Shown here piece after piece: positions 47,660-60,600 of a DNA stretch of 64,000 nucleotides. The notes beneath the pieces were generated by a model. It was not told where the DNA came from, did no database searches, and saw nothing but the letters and a program-made list of their open reading frames with translations. Source of the DNA: Pinus tabuliformis. Lineage: Eukaryota > Streptophyta > Pinopsida > Pinales > Pinaceae. Within the stretch, counting starts at the first letter, position 1; each line of letters starts with the position of its first letter. Location: contig CM062813.1 in NCBI GenBank assembly GCA_031772625.1, positions 761,732,720-761,796,719 of the forward strand, written 5' to 3'. The position numbers and the translations under genes were made by a program.

Positions 47660-47859
47660 GAATGGGGAAAAGGGTTTTCAGTCAAATTGGGGGAAAATTG
47701 GTTCAATTCAAAGTGGTTTGGGGTTGCTGGGAAATTTTTCCACTTAATTACTTAATAATTTAAGCAATTGAGTAACAGTTTTTAGGAATGAGACAGGGTT
47801 TCTCAGTGATTTTGGGTAAATACCTGGTTTTGGCTTTGAACGGGTTGATGGGTGACTGT

Positions 47860-48460
47860 GCATGGTTTGCAGGAGGCGTACATGACTGAAGAGTGGACTG
47901 GAAGTTCAACAGCTTCAGCAGGTTGGCAGTTGGACGTGGGTTGATGGTTGCACGTACTCTGGCGCTTGCATGGAGGTCTGAGCATCTTTTTCACGATAAA
48001 ACTAAAAACAATGAGTTTTTTAGTTTTATTGGTAAAGTCAATTATTTTGGCGGGTACACGGGGGACAAGTACAATTGGATTTTAGCAGGAGATGAGATGT
48101 TTTTGTCATTTAGTATGAGGCGGTAAGCGGGTTTGGATTGCACCGCTTTTGGGCTGGAGTGGTTTCGGGGAGAGGCCGGCCGATTCCATTCATCGGGCGC
48201 CACATAGCAGCGGGGCAAAAAGCAAAACCACCCATATCAGGCGGGTAAAGGTCGAGCTACGAAGGCCCCTGATATGATCATCAACCGGCGGATCAAATGG
48301 GGCAGATCGCACGGTGATCGGGGCGGGGTTTTGTCACGAGATTTATTGGAGGGGCTCGACAGAGTTTAAATTGCGGCAATTTAGATTAAATGAAGGTTTA
48401 AAGCGGATCAAGGGTGTCGAGGGTGATTTTAGTGGTGGGGTCGATTATTAATTAACTGCA
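47860..48460. promoter_or_regulatory. GC- and CpG-rich patch upstream of the LTR ORF (3' LTR)
   Basis: Compared with the AT-rich surroundings, this stretch is rich in CG (GGCCGGCCG, GGGCGCC, CGGCGG). In element orientation it lies directly upstream of the ORF start and could be a promoter or a methylated CpG region. The counterpart is at about 61440-62040. Confidence 0.45.
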
Positions 48461-49770
48461 GATCGGTTGATTAATCTCTTTTTATCAGGTTAGGGGAGTA
48501 ATAAAGTTTATTTTTCAAACTTTTTGGGGCGGAATATTAATATAAGGATTTTTATTATATAACTATATGGGAATTTTTTATTGCTTTTTTGGGATTTAAT
48601 ATATATAAAGTTAGAAATTAGTATGATGCTGGCAGGAAATGAATAAAGCACTAAGTATAGTGCATTTTGTTTTTTTGTAAACACATGATACTTAGGCTTT
48701 AAGTGTTCTTTTGGGTTTTGTGAAGAAAAGGGGTTTTCCCATGAGGGGTGATCACTTTTCTAAGGTTTTACCCGTAGAGAAAGGGGTTTATTAGGCGAAA
48801 GTGAGTTTCCTTAAGAAATTGATGTTTTTTCATAAGGGAAGGGATTTATTTGGGAATATGAGTGAATTTGAAGGGGGTGAATGTTCATGAGGATACTTTT
48901 AGTACTTAGGACCTATAAGTTATTGGGCCGAGAGTTTGGTCCCTCCAGAAGTCAGAGAAATGCTCTGAGCCCCTTTAACTTAAGATTTTAGGTACTTTAC
49001 GACTTTTCTTGGAAATTAGTTAATTGGAAAACGTAATGAATGAGGGAGGTTAATCAATTGACTTTGTGTACTTTGATAAATGCTCAATTTTCATCCATAC
49101 TTAGAACTTTGATGATGAAGGTGAATAATATGATCTTATCTAATCAATCATCACAATTTTGCAACCATTCTTCTACTTACCCATCTACTCATCCTACCAT
49201 TTTTACTTCTCTTTATTAGGGTGCACTTAAGCTGGCAAACCCTTTATCAAAACTTTTCTTTTCTTTTACAAAAGTAATCTATCTAAGTCTAACCTTATTA
49301 CATCCAAGGGCTCAAATTAAATAGTTGAGCTCCTTTTATTCACTCTACCTATCTACTTATCTGCCAAGATTAAACAGTTTGGTCAGATTTTATTCTCTAT
49401 CTCTAAGCATAAAATTGAAAACATGAAATAGCCAAGTTTAAACATTTTTACCATCCATGGATTGTGGCAAAGGTAACAAGCTACACACAATCTTTTATTC
49501 TGCATCAAAATTAAATAGTAGTGGCATTTTGACTTGCACACTTTCATGGTCTTTTTCTTTCTTGGGGTTCATTTTTTTTTAATCTTTTTTGACCTTTTTA
49601 TTCTTTTTGTCCTTTGATTTTTCTTTTAGGACATACCCTCTTTACATTTTTTAAGTTTTTTGATTTTTTGAATATGGAAAACATTTGCAGAAAGCAAAGG
49701 TATGTTCATGTTATAGATTTGACCCCATCCATTCAAAAATTATGACCCCTATTGGTATAGGAACATAACA

Positions 49771-50009
49771 GTGGCTCCACTTGGGGATGGCATTTCCTGG
49801 TGAAATGTCAAGAACTAGTAGATCAATGGCCTTCTAAATTACTGTGATCTTACTCTGCAACTTTTCCCTTTTACTTTGTTGCATTATTGGTATTTATGAC
49901 AGTGAAACTTTTGAAGCTTAGGGCCTTCTCTTCGGGCTTCAACTCCAAAATTACCATCCAATCAACACTAAACTTTTGAAGAATAAAATATATACAAGTG
50001 ATTAGTGAA
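49771..50009 (-). other. Interior 3' end of the Gypsy element, weak polypurine tract
   Basis: About 240 bases between integrase and 3' LTR. The minus strand just before the LTR reads AAGTGGAGCCAC, only a poor polypurine tract. Read on plus, 49772-49788 (TGGCTCCACTTGGGGAT) instead resembles a primer binding site. Confidence 0.5.
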
Positions 50010-51290
50010 ATCAGTGACTAGGATCTATGTAGTGCTTAAGCATTCGACCATTAACTGGTCCTCCTTCTACTTCTGCACCATCCAATTCTTTGAGGAAAAA
50101 AGCATTATTACCCCTGAAAGCATAAATGATGTAAGGGCCTTTCCATAGGAAGTCGAACTTCCCATGTTTACCTTTATCCTCCCTTCTTGAGTCCCATTTC
50201 AAAACTTTATCTCCTAGGTAGAAATATTCTGCCTTAGTCCTTTTGTCAAAAGCTTTCTTGATTCTCTCCTGCACAACTTGGGATTTGATATACACTTCTT
50301 CCCTGGTCTACTATAAGTGAATTGTCTGGTTGATCCTCCTTTGAATATCATTTGGCTCAACCTATGCTTCTTGGAGAAACTGCATCACTGGTGTTCCCAA
50401 GGAAGATGGGAAAATAACCTCCATTCCATAGACTAGCTGATAAGAACTAGTACCAACGGACTTCTTTATGGTCAGCCTATCTGCCCACAAGGCATTTACT
50501 AGCTTCTTGTTCCAGGTTTTCTTGTTATCTTCCAACAATTTTTTGATGATATTCACTAAGCTCTTGTTGGAAGACTCTGCTAGTCCATTTCCTTGGGGAT
50601 AGTAGGCTGTGGAGTGACCCAGGGTTATATGATATTTGTTGCAGAAATCAATCATCCTCTTTGATTTGAAAGTTGTTGCATTGTCTATGATGATTTTGGT
50701 TGGGCAACCGAATCTGGACAGAATGTTGGCCTCAAGGAAACCTATTATGACAGTATCAGTAGCCTGTCTTGAGGGTATGGCTTCTATCCACTTTGTAAAA
50801 TAATCTGTAGCAGTCAAGATCCATCTATGTTGGGCAGAGGAAGGGGGATGAATTTCACCAATGAAGTCAAGACCCCACTGTTGAAATGGTGCTTCAGTAG
50901 ATATTGGTTTCAAAGGTAATGGTAATAGTTTTCTTTTTCCTTCAAAAATCTGACATTTGTGACATGAGGTTACAAATTTCTTTACATCAGAAAATAGAGT
51001 GGGCCAGTAAAAACCAGCTCTTAAGATCTTGTCAGCTGTGGTTTTCCAGTAAAGATGTCCCCCACAGTCACCTGCATGAAACTCTTGTAATATTTTGTCA
51101 GATTCTTCCTTTAACAAACAATTAAGAAGGATGCCTTCATGATTTTTCCAAAATAAAGCATTGTCAATTATGCAAAACTTCAAAGATTTCATTTTTAAGA
51201 ACCTACTTTTAGTCCTGGATAACTCAGGAGGAGCTTGAAGATTTTGTAGAATGTATATAATGTCAGCATACCATGGTGAGTCAGTAAAGG
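50010..51290 (-). pseudogene. Fossil integrase of the Gypsy element
   Basis: Inserts element cDNA into the genome. Parts in order: zinc-binding HAGDCGGH...CHKC, catalytic core with QQWGLDFIG (D), IIIDNATTF (D) and GLAESSNK (E), and a C-terminal GPY/F module (FLWKGPYIIYAF) typical of Gypsy-lineage integrases. Broken but all signature motifs are visible. The C-terminus continues ~90 residues past the core, ending near HYIDPSH. Confidence 0.88.
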
Positions 51291-51489
51291 CCTGGCTAAT
51301 CTGTGGAGTCGCCATCTCCTCTTCATTATCCAATTCTGCAATGAAATTTATGTCTAGGGCCTGACAGTTCGATTCAATCATAAGTTTGGTTAAACCTTGG
51401 CCATTGATCAATTTTGTAGGTTTAATTTCTAGGTCATATTCTAATATGGTAGCTATCCATTTCCCCCTTCCCCACTTGAACCATCCTAT

Positions 51490-51960
51490 GTTAGGATGTC
51501 TTTGACTACAACATTGGGAACATAGGATATTATATGAGAATATAGGATATAAACTCTGAAATCTTTAATGGCTTTGACTAGAGCAAAAGCTTGGTTTTCC
51601 ATTATGCTATACTTTAAAGGTGCATCCATGAGGGCTTTGCTAAAGAAGGCTATTGGTTGTTCAAAACCATGATCATTTTTCTGCAGTAGGACTATAGCAA
51701 TGGTATGTTCTGAGGTGAAAGAAAATATGATGAAATCCCTATCAAACATTGGACTGATGAGAACTGGTGTTTGTGTTAAGGCTAGATTTATATCTTCGAA
51801 AGACCTTTTAGCCTCAAGTGTCCATTTAATAGTCGAATCTTTCTTTAACATGTTGTTTAATAATCTAATTAGTTCAGCTAAGTTAGAGAAAAATTTTCTC
51901 AAAAAGTTTATTTTACCTAAAAAGGCTTGTAGTTCTCTGATGTTCCTAGGATGTGGTATA
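51490..51960 (-). pseudogene. Fossil RNase H of the Gypsy element (canonical position after RT)
   Basis: Follows the RT thumb (GKINFLRKFF, KRSFEDINLALTQTPVL). The RNase H-like part shows FSFTSEHTIAIVLLQ and QPIAFFSKALMDA, as in Gypsy RNase H. Degrades RNA in the RNA:DNA hybrid. Confidence 0.75.
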
Positions 51961-52600
51961 TATAAAATGGCTTCAATTCTTGTTGGTTCGATCCGAATAC
52001 CATCTTTGGAGATTATGTGGCCTAGTAATTTTCCCTCTTCCAACCCAAATAAAGAATTTTTAGGATTCAAAGAAATTCCATACTTCCTACACTTGGTGAA
52101 GAACTACTTGAGGTGATCCAAGTGTTGCTGATCTAATTTAGAGAATACCGTGATATCATCTAGGTATATTACCACGAAGTCATGGATTTTCTTAGCAAAG
52201 GCTATGTCCATTTCTCTTTGAAAGGTGGCCCCTGCATTTTTTAACCCAAAAGGAATCTTCACATACATGAAAGTGCCCCAAGGAGTAGTGAATGCAGTTT
52301 TTTCTTGATCGTCTGGGTGGACTAAAATCTGGTTATACCCAGAAAACCCATCTAGCAGTGAGATTCTAGTTGAACCTACAACCCTTTGTAATATGTGATC
52401 CATTTTGGGAAGAGGGTAGTTATCCTTGAGTGAAACTTTATTTAGATTCCTAAGGTCAACACACAGTCTAATTTCGCTAGTTTTCTTTCTTGTAGGTACC
52501 AAATTAGAAACCCAATCTGAGAATCTAATTGGTGCAATGATCTTGGCTTCGTACATTCTTTTGATTTCATTTTCAATAGAAGGCAATAGAATGGGGTTAA
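51950..52600 (-). pseudogene. Fossil reverse transcriptase of the Gypsy element
   Basis: Gypsy-type RT: RLCVDLRNLNKVSLKDNYPLP, SLLDGFSGYNQI, PFGLKNAGATFQR and the catalytic VIYLDD (~52160). FGLEEGKLLGHIISKDGI follows downstream. Confidence 0.92.
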
Positions 52601-52629
52601 TCCTTCTAAGCTTCTGTCTAAAAGGCTTC

Positions 52630-53180
52630 TAGTTTTCTTTTAAGGGAATGGTGTGTTGTATTATGCTGGTATCATAGGACTTAAGGTCCTCATAACTCCA
52701 AGCAAAAACATCTTGGAATTCCTTTAACAGTTCTATGTATTTCACTTTTTCATTAGGAGGTAAAGACTTTGAAAGTTTTATCAGTTTGGGATCTTCTTTA
52801 GAGCCTATGTTACACTCCTCTATGTCCGATTTTAAGGGTTCCATCTTCGGCTTTCTAGGGACATCGTTTGAATCAAACAAGTCCTCCAAAGGAGTTAATC
52901 CTTTGGGAAAAAAATTGTCTTTAAGATTGATGACTTCAGATTCTTCGTCGATTGCCTCATCAATTTCAATTTGTTTTAGGTTTTGAATATCTGATTTTGT
53001 AAACTTTGTGGGATGGAATCTATCTATCCTTTCATCTTCTACTTTGTTAATTTCTATTTTATCAGTGTAATCAAAATCTAATGTTATGTCAGTATCTATG
53101 TTGCTATTTACAAATTCTTCATCTAAAGTCAGAAAATTGTTAATTTGTTGATCGTTATTGAATACTTTCCAGTTCTTTAA
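52630..53180 (-). pseudogene. Fossil acidic linker between extra RNase H and RT
   Basis: Acidic region (LDFDYTDKIEINKVEDERID, IDEAIDEESEVINL) followed by the usual RT lead-in EFQDVFAWSYEDLKSYD. No catalytic motif. Confidence 0.6.
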
Positions 53181-53660
53181 GTTGTCAGGAATAGCAGGTC
53201 TGTGCCTAACCTTAGCAGTGTACTGATGGTTAGGCTGAAATGGCAACTTGCAAGTACTAGCAAACATAGCTAAACTGTGAGCTTGCATATTGTGTTTTCT
53301 TGGAATAACAGCAAGCTTGGTTTCTAAAAAGGTATTTAGTATTTCTACAACTATTCCTCTATAAAATCCTAACCTAGGATCCCTAGTCATATAAACAACA
53401 TTGATTTGTTTTATTACCAACTCAGAATCTCCCATAATAGAGACTCTTATGGCTCCTAACCTTTTGACCAATTTGAGACCTAAAAGAAGTGCTTCGTACT
53501 CGGCCATGTTGTTTGTACATTTAAAGTTCAATCTGTAGGCATGACCCTCTGAATGATCATTTTCTAACTTGTAAATCCATACTCCTGCTCCTACACCTAG
53601 TTTTTTTACTAACCCATCGAATTCAAGATGCCATAGAATTTCATGTTCATAATTCTTATT
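53180..53660 (-). pseudogene. Fossil second RNase H, upstream of RT
   Basis: A separate RNase H domain: HLEFDG (D) near 53600, NNMAEYEALLLGL (E) near 53500, GDSELVIKQ (D) near 53430 and RKHNMQAHSLA near 53270. This pattern is that of archaeal/plant-type RNase H, as in the Tat lineage of plant Gypsy elements, where it is best known from a position after the canonical RNase H. Here it sits between protease and RT. Confidence 0.75.
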
Positions 53661-54079
53661 GTCTGGGGGAACAAAATCTTCTTTGACTAAGGTATCTATG
53701 TCATCTTTATCATATGAAATCTCTTGAATTTGGACACTTTGATTTTATTTTTTCTACTGCAATTTCTTTTGGTTCTGAAATAATGTTGTTTGAAGTGTCT
53801 TCTTGGTTTGATTCAACATTGTAAAGAATGAAAGAATCAATATCAAAATGCATTGAATATATAGGAAAGTTTTGGGGTCTCTCCTGGGTACTCACTACAT
53901 ACTTCATCAGAGTCTCTCTATACAGTTTTTTAGGATGTCCAAAGACTGAAATGGTAGCATACGACATGTCCAATTGCAGAGACCCCTGGAGTTTGGCACC
54001 CCACGATCTAGACAACAACATGCCATATTTAGGTGGTATATCAGCAACAACTATGTCCATAAGAATGGTCTTAACAGAG

Positions 54080-54500
54080 TGCTATACTAGGGAAACACAC
54101 AGGTCTTTTATAAGTCCTAGGCACTTAAATTGACTTGAATCAAATGAAAACAGGTCCTTGTAAGGCCTAGTGATATCCAAGTTTAGTTTCTCCATAACAG
54201 ATTTAGGCATCAAATTGTGTGAAGCCCCAGAGTCTAGCATGGAATTATGTAGGATTTTATCGTGGATGTTAAGGCTAATGTAGAAGGGTGGTATCCCTCC
54301 TTCCACTAGTTTTCCATTAACATCAAGACCGAAAATTAACTCAGGTTGATCATCAAACAAGTTAACGGAGTCTTCATTCTCAACGAAGTTTAAAGATTTG
54401 CTTATTTGAGATTTGTAAGCTTCATGTTTAATCAGTTCTGTTAAACGAACTGAGATTTTAAGTTTGGCCACCTCTGCTCCCAAATTGAAAGGCAAAGGGG
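54080..54500 (-). pseudogene. Fossil aspartic protease of the Gypsy element
   Basis: Active-site triad region HNSMLDSGASHNLMPKS near 54205-54250. The upstream part reads LIFGLDVNGKLVEGG. Downstream, at about 53960-54060, DIVVADIPPKYGMLLSRSW fits the second half of a retropepsin fold. Confidence 0.82.
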
Positions 54501-54589
54501 ATTTATCTTTTTGAACATTTGAAATCTTAACAATAGGGTTTGGAGTAGTTTGTTATTCTTTTTCAATGTTTGGAGTCCTTTTTATTGGA

Positions 54590-56372
54590 TTTTAGAATAC
54601 GATTTCTGGAGACTGTTCCACTATTTCCTTGAGGGTAACTGAAGTGGAAGGTTTCTCATTAGTAGGTTGGTCATTGGTTACATCTTCAATGGTGGGACTG
54701 GCAGGGTTCTGATTTGATCTAGAAAGGATTTGGAGAGTTTTTGTAATTGGAGCTGCTTTAATTTTCTTAGGTTGATTTGGTACTGCTTTCTTGTTTTGGT
54801 TCGAAGCATCAGTGTTCTTTTTGCTCCTCAAATTGTATTGTTTATGCACTTTGAAGATAACAGAATCATACCCTTGCTTGTAGTCGAGTGATTCTCTATT
54901 TTGGGTCTAGAACTGCTGAAGCATGTGTATTTCCTAGTCATCTTGAGTCAAAAAGATAGTTTCCTCATCATCTAACCCCATTAAGTTAATTTGGGTGTCT
55001 TGCTCAGGATCTTCTGGATGGGAAGTTTCAGCATAGTTCTCTTGGAAAGGAGGTCTAATGTTATGATCAGGCCCATTTTTACCAATATTTTGGTTATGGT
55101 TCTTCTGAAAGTTTGGATTTCTCAGTGGAGGTGCCTATTGGTTATCCCAATGAGGTTTCCTTTCAATGATTTCTATCCTATCCATCAATTTTTCCATTCC
55201 TTTGGCTAAAGCATCCATTTTTTATCAAAGGGTGAAATTTCATCTTTCAAGGGTGCTCTGCTTTCGTTTCTAACCCTAGCTCTTTTGGCTAGCAGATTAG
55301 CTTCTACACTCTGCATATCTTCTAGGGTTGGGGGATTCCTCTCTCTCAGTTGGAAAGCCATATCAGTGTCAAACTCGTCTAGAAACTTTATCAGGGCTAA
55401 GCCAGGTGGAGGTCTAAGGTCAAGTGGTATTGCGTTATATACATTGTTAAATCTAGTACAATAGTCCTGAACAGTTTCGTTTGGTCCCCTCTTGATGTTT
55501 TCATATTCAGAAAGAATTTGAAGAGGGTTCTTTTTCTTCTCCCACCTATTTAAAAATTTCTGGTAAAAAACTTCTAAACTATCTATACTATTATTAGGCA
55601 GAGATCTAAACCATGTTCTCACTTCTCCAGCTAGAGTTTGGGCAAAAATTCTCATTTGGACATCTCCTATGTCAATTTCATGCAGTTCAAAATAATTTGT
55701 CATTTTTCTTGTGTGCTGTTGTGTTGTGTAAGATCCAATGCCATCAAATAGGACAATTTTACTCTAGTAGTCTTGTGGCATGACACCTTGAGGAGCAGGC
55801 ATCACAAGAGGGGCATATCTGTTTTCCATAGCTCTGAGTTGGGTAGGACTGAGAACAGGAGTTGGGGTAACAGGGGGATTTGGGGTAACAGGGGATTTTG
55901 GATGGGTAGTGATAGGCTGATGGGGAAGCAAAGGTATGAATGGAGGTGTGGAATGAACTTCAGAAATGTGAGGAAATGATGGTGAACTAAAGGAAGTTGA
56001 AGCTATTTCAAAAAGTTCAGGGATCCTAATAGTAGTAAGGGATGACTGAGGGGAATTTAGAAGGTACTGATCAATTGACTGGTTTTCCTTTTGGACCTCA
56101 AGCTCTTTAATGAATTCTGGATCTAGAACTAGGTCATCAAGTGCACTTTCAAACTTGGTTCTGAATAGGGAGAGGTCAAATGACTCGTCAAAAGGGAGGT
56201 CTTCTAAAAAGAGCCACTCATCAGGACAAGAATCTACTTTGATCAAAGGTCTTGGGCTTACTGAACTTTCTTGTCTTCTGGCTATTCTTGAAATAAGGTT
56301 GGGATTGTCAAATACAGGGGGAGGATTTGGATCAGGGTTAGCCCTTGTATAGTGAATTCTCCTTGAAACCAA
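54590..56372 (-). pseudogene. Fossil gag of the Gypsy element
   Basis: Begins MVSRRIHYTRANPDP (56372). Pro-rich matrix-like N-terminus, then the retrotransposon gag capsid domain with MRIFAQTLAGEVRTWFRSLP, FYQKFLNRW and ETVQDYCTRFNNVY (about 55680-55400), followed by a charged tail. I saw no clear zinc knuckle. Broken in a few places. Confidence 0.82.
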
Positions 56373-56500
56373 ATTTCAAGATTTTTCTAATTATTTTCTT
56401 TTTTATGAATTTTTTTGAAATAACTTCTAATAAACCCTTTAAGAGGCTTGAAAATAAAAATTTGAAATTTCTCAAAGGTTTATTAAGACTGAGGGTTTGA

Positions 56501-56519
56501 TTCCCTAGTATGGTCGCCA
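56501..56519 (-). promoter_or_regulatory. Primer binding site of the Gypsy element
   Basis: On minus, three bases after the 5' LTR end: TGGCGACCATACTAGGGAA. The TGGCGAC start and GGGAA continuation resemble the primer sites of Tat-lineage elements. It places the 5' LTR at 56523-63324, agreeing with gag-pol on minus. Confidence 0.65.
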
Positions 56520-57163
56520 CTATGTTATCACTCAGAAGTCTTCCCTAGAAGTTATAAAAAGAAGGAATAATCCAAGGTAACCACAAACCTAATCTTTTAG
56601 ACTCGGGTTCTAGCCAACCTAAGTCCAGAGAGGGCTCTCTCTTTATAATTTAACTTTGTTTTGGGTGGGATTTCAGGCTAGTTCTTAGTGCTCATGATGT
56701 TTTGATTTTGATTGGGTGGTGGACTTATGGGAACAAATGGGCAGAGCAAGCCTTCAGGCCATTAGACTATGGAGTCAATCAAAGAGTAGCTTAACTGGAG
56801 CAGATCAATTACTAAAGGAGGAGTTCCCAGGGAAGGCTAGCACAGCAAAAAGCAAATCTGTAGGTTCAAATGGATGAGGTAGTCCTAACCAGGGTAAAAG
56901 GGCAATGAAGAATCCTTAAACTGGGATCAAGATGAATAACAGAAGGAGATCAGTAGAAAAGGGCAACTAAGAATCCTTTACTATGGACCAAAGGGGGGGC
57001 GAGGGTGGAACTATGGAAGTAAGGGAGCAATTAAGAATTCCTAGACTAAGATAGTTTAGCAGAAAACAGTGAGAAAGTAAATAGTCAAGACAGAGAGAAT
57101 TAAAGCTAATTCTGAAATATCATTCCTTGTTTACTATTCAGATTTCATAGAGAAACATGTGAA

Positions 57164-57171
57164 TATTTATA
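57164..57171 (-). promoter_or_regulatory. TATA-like box in the 5' LTR
   Basis: TATAAATA on minus, about 500 bases past the LTR ORF stop and ~640 bases before the LTR end, a plausible U3/R promoter position. Confidence 0.4.
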
Positions 57172-57665
57172 AACATGAAGAGAAAACAGTAATAAACATG
57201 AAGAGATAATACTTATTTGATTTCCACTGTGCACAAGAATCCTGTGAAATGTCTTTAACTTTATTCCATGATCCAGCAAGCCAATCTAGTCTTGATTACA
57301 ATAGCTCCTTAACTTGATATGAAATGTCTACAGAAATGTCTTTTAATCCACCCTAATTACTTCGAAATGTGAAGTATTTATACAAAAAATATTACAAAAT
57401 ATCTCATAATAGTTTGAGAATTATTCTAGGAAATCAAAAATATCTTCAAGCATGAAGATAGAGACAGATGGAAAACTGCTTCTTGTTGTCCCTTTTATTG
57501 TGATTGTGCTGGCTGTTGTAGTTCAAATTTGGCTCTTTCAGTTGCTTGATATCTGTGTGATAGAATGACTTTATGTCTTTAACCTACTGATACTCTTTAC
57601 CTGTTACACTTTGACCCTGTTTCATCTATTTTACCTGGCTTCCATATGGATTTACTGTAGTAACT

Positions 57666-60600
57666 TTATAGTAAATTTGTTAATTTTACCCACCATTCAT
57701 CTTCAGGTAATTGTATCTTCAGCATCTTTCTATATGTCTCATCCACTTCAGTGTACTTGGAAAAGTTTGGCTTGTTGACAAACAGGTGCTTTACCTCATG
57801 CTCTAGGAAGACCAAATTTTCCATATTATCATACAATACCTTTCCTGTGGGTAGAGCTTTTACCCCTGAAGTACTAGATTGGTCGTTGGCCAACTTGTTT
57901 AGTCTTCCAACGTAGTCCTCTTGGTTCATAAGCTTGTCATCGATGACCATTAGACTGGGAAGGCATTTTTCCCTCAAAATACCAAACTTTATCATGAATC
58001 TATCAATATCAGCTTGCATGCTTTGGCATTTCTTCTCAAGATTGAGCATAAGGTTCCTTTTAGTAAGAATCTTCTTGATTTCTATGATGGTTCCTGTTCT
58101 ATATTCTATTTCCAATTCATCCAGCTGATACCTGTTCTTGCTGTTCAAGAATTATATCAATTGGTTGGCCTCCTTAGGCTTGTCTCCCAGATCTCCTCTT
58201 ATCTTTTGAATTGCTTCAGTGGCCACTTTCACCAGTTCAGTCTGCCCAAAAATTACTTGAATTGATGGCCAAACATCATTGACAGAGTCAATGATGCTAG
58301 ACTAGAGCATCTCCTTTCTTTGTCCTAGTGGTTGTTGCAATGTTAAGTCCTTTTCAAGCATTTTTATCCTTTCACCCATTCTTTGACTCTTTTTAGCTTC
58401 TTCTTTCTGCTATATTTATGCAAGCTAGCAGTTAGTTTCCAAACTTGACACTTGTTCTCTAAGCCTTTTAAGCTCTGTAGCCTGGATGGTCATTTCCTCC
58501 ATGGCTTTTACTAATTCAATTGTCTTCTCTATAGATGTACCTGCACTTGTAGATGTACCTGTGACTGGCATGGTTGTAGCTGGTGGAATTGTTGGTGCTA
58601 AGGAGGCAGCCAATGTAGAGGGCACTACTGTAGAGACTGTAGGAATGACAGTTTGTGGAGTGGTGGCCAACTCACTCTGTTTAGACTGAATCAATTTGTC
58701 TAGCTCTTTCTCTGTTTCTTTTAATTGATCATTTAGCTTAAGGACTAAGTCCATAAGCTCCTCTTGTTCCTTCTGGGTTTCTAGTACTTCAGTTGTTTGT
58801 GGATGATGTAGATGAGGGATTTTGAGCTGTTTTTCAAGGTAGCTATATCATCATTTTTCTTTTTGATTAGCTTTTCTACAGCCTTTACATCCTTGGGATC
58901 ATGCCCCAACTCTATGATTAAGTCCTCTAAGGACTTTATCTTGGTATCCTTGGCTTATGAAGAGGCCTTTTCTAGTTGGAATTGTGCTAATATATTATTC
59001 AGCGAATTTTGTAGTTGATGTGTTGCAATGGCCTTGCTAGTCAATGTGGAATACACCATTTCTCTGGTCTGTTTGTGCAATTCTATTTGGTCGATAGGAT
59101 GTATATCCTTTGCCAACACCTCAAAATCTGTCTTTAAGTAATCTACTATAGACCTGGGCTGCTGTGTGGTAGGCTTCATGAAAGTCATTTGCATCTTACT
59201 TTCATTTACATCAAAGGCTGACATTAGCCTTTTTTGGTTAGTGGGAGGCATTTTAAGGTATTGTGCATAGCTGTGGGCCTTCAACCTTTCATTTCTGGCC
59301 TTTATCTCTTTGTATTTCTCTCTAATGTCCTGGTCCTAGCTAGTTGGAGCCCTGAATGAGGATACTTCCACGCTCTGTTGTCTTTCCAGCATTTGAGCCT
59401 GTGTAGTGGAAGGTTCTTGTGTTCCTCCAGAGGGAGTGGCCTGCCTACTCTCTGCCCTTTCTGTACCTGTGGTTCCAGTTATTTCCTTTGTAAACTCTTG
59501 TTCTAAAAAAGGATTTAACCTTTGCCTTTTGACATAAGTTTGTGCAATAGGTCTACTAGAAGGAGTGGCCTCCTCCCTATCTCTTTTGGGATTCTTCTCC
59601 TCATTTAGAGGAGTCTGTACAATAGGAGGAGTACTCATGATGTGTTTTGGCTGAGCCAGCTCTTTTGATATGTCTGGTTGCTCTAATTCTTCTTGCTCTT
59701 GAGGTCCTTCTTCTGCTTGTTGCTCACTGTGTTCCTGTGTTTCCCTTTGGGATTAGGATTCTCCTAGCACCTGTACAAAGGAATCTTCATCAAGTCTCCT
59801 TTCTAGATCAATTAACACATTATTGACAGTAACTTCTGTGCTATCTCTATCTACTAAAGTGTTTTCCACCCATTCTAATTGATTTGCATATTGTTCTATC
59901 TCAACAATTCTGTGGTGGATATAGGGAGACAATTTGTTCTTTTGTCTTCTATTGCAGATGAAGTCAAAGGGGTCATATGTCCATATGAAGCTTTGTTTCA
60001 ATTTGAGCCTTTGAAGGATTGCTTCTGCTTCTCTTCCAGCTTCTCTACTGTTGCATATAAAGGGGCCAAGCTGGTCTTTTATTCTGAGTTGATCTTTCTT
60101 CTTGTCCTTTACAAAATGTACCCCATATGAATTAATTATTTGCCTGTAGTACTCCAGAGCAAACAATCTCATGGTGAGGTATATTGGTAGTTTGTTGAGT
60201 GCTAACTCACATGCATATATCTTGATTTCAGTGTGATTTTGGTATAAATACCAGTCTCCCACTTTGTGTTGTTTAGACAACTCTAGGACCCTCCTGATAT
60301 CTACACTGATCTTGGGGGGAGGACTTCCTAACAACATAGTTGCCACTGGGTGCACAAAAAGATCTATGAAATCTGTATAAGTATATGGAGAGTCATATTG
60401 GTGGATTAATGGGGTCCAGAAGATTACTGATCTTGGGTTGCCTCTAGTATTGAGATTGTGAAGTGTGAATGGAAATTTATCAGCTTGATAGTATAGGAAA
60501 AGATGATATAAAACTTATGAGTACTTGAATACTCTTTCATTGTCCATTGTCATGAATTGATCATGCATTTTATCTGCCATGAATTTGGCAAACATGATGG

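Larger units (their letters stand above)
43007..49770 (-). repeat. 3' LTR of the giant Gypsy element
   Basis: 6764-bp LTR containing ORF copy C, a GC-rich patch at about 47860-48460, and a TATA-like box (minus) at 43639-43646. In element orientation the order is U3 with the ORF, then the TATA-like box, then presumed R/U5. Confidence 0.94.

Noticed and set aside
47893-48126. 77-codon plus-strand frame present in both giant LTRs (also 61480-61713)
   Set aside because: The LTRs are duplicates, so presence in both is not independent support; no domain, and it lies in the GC-rich patch antisense to the element.
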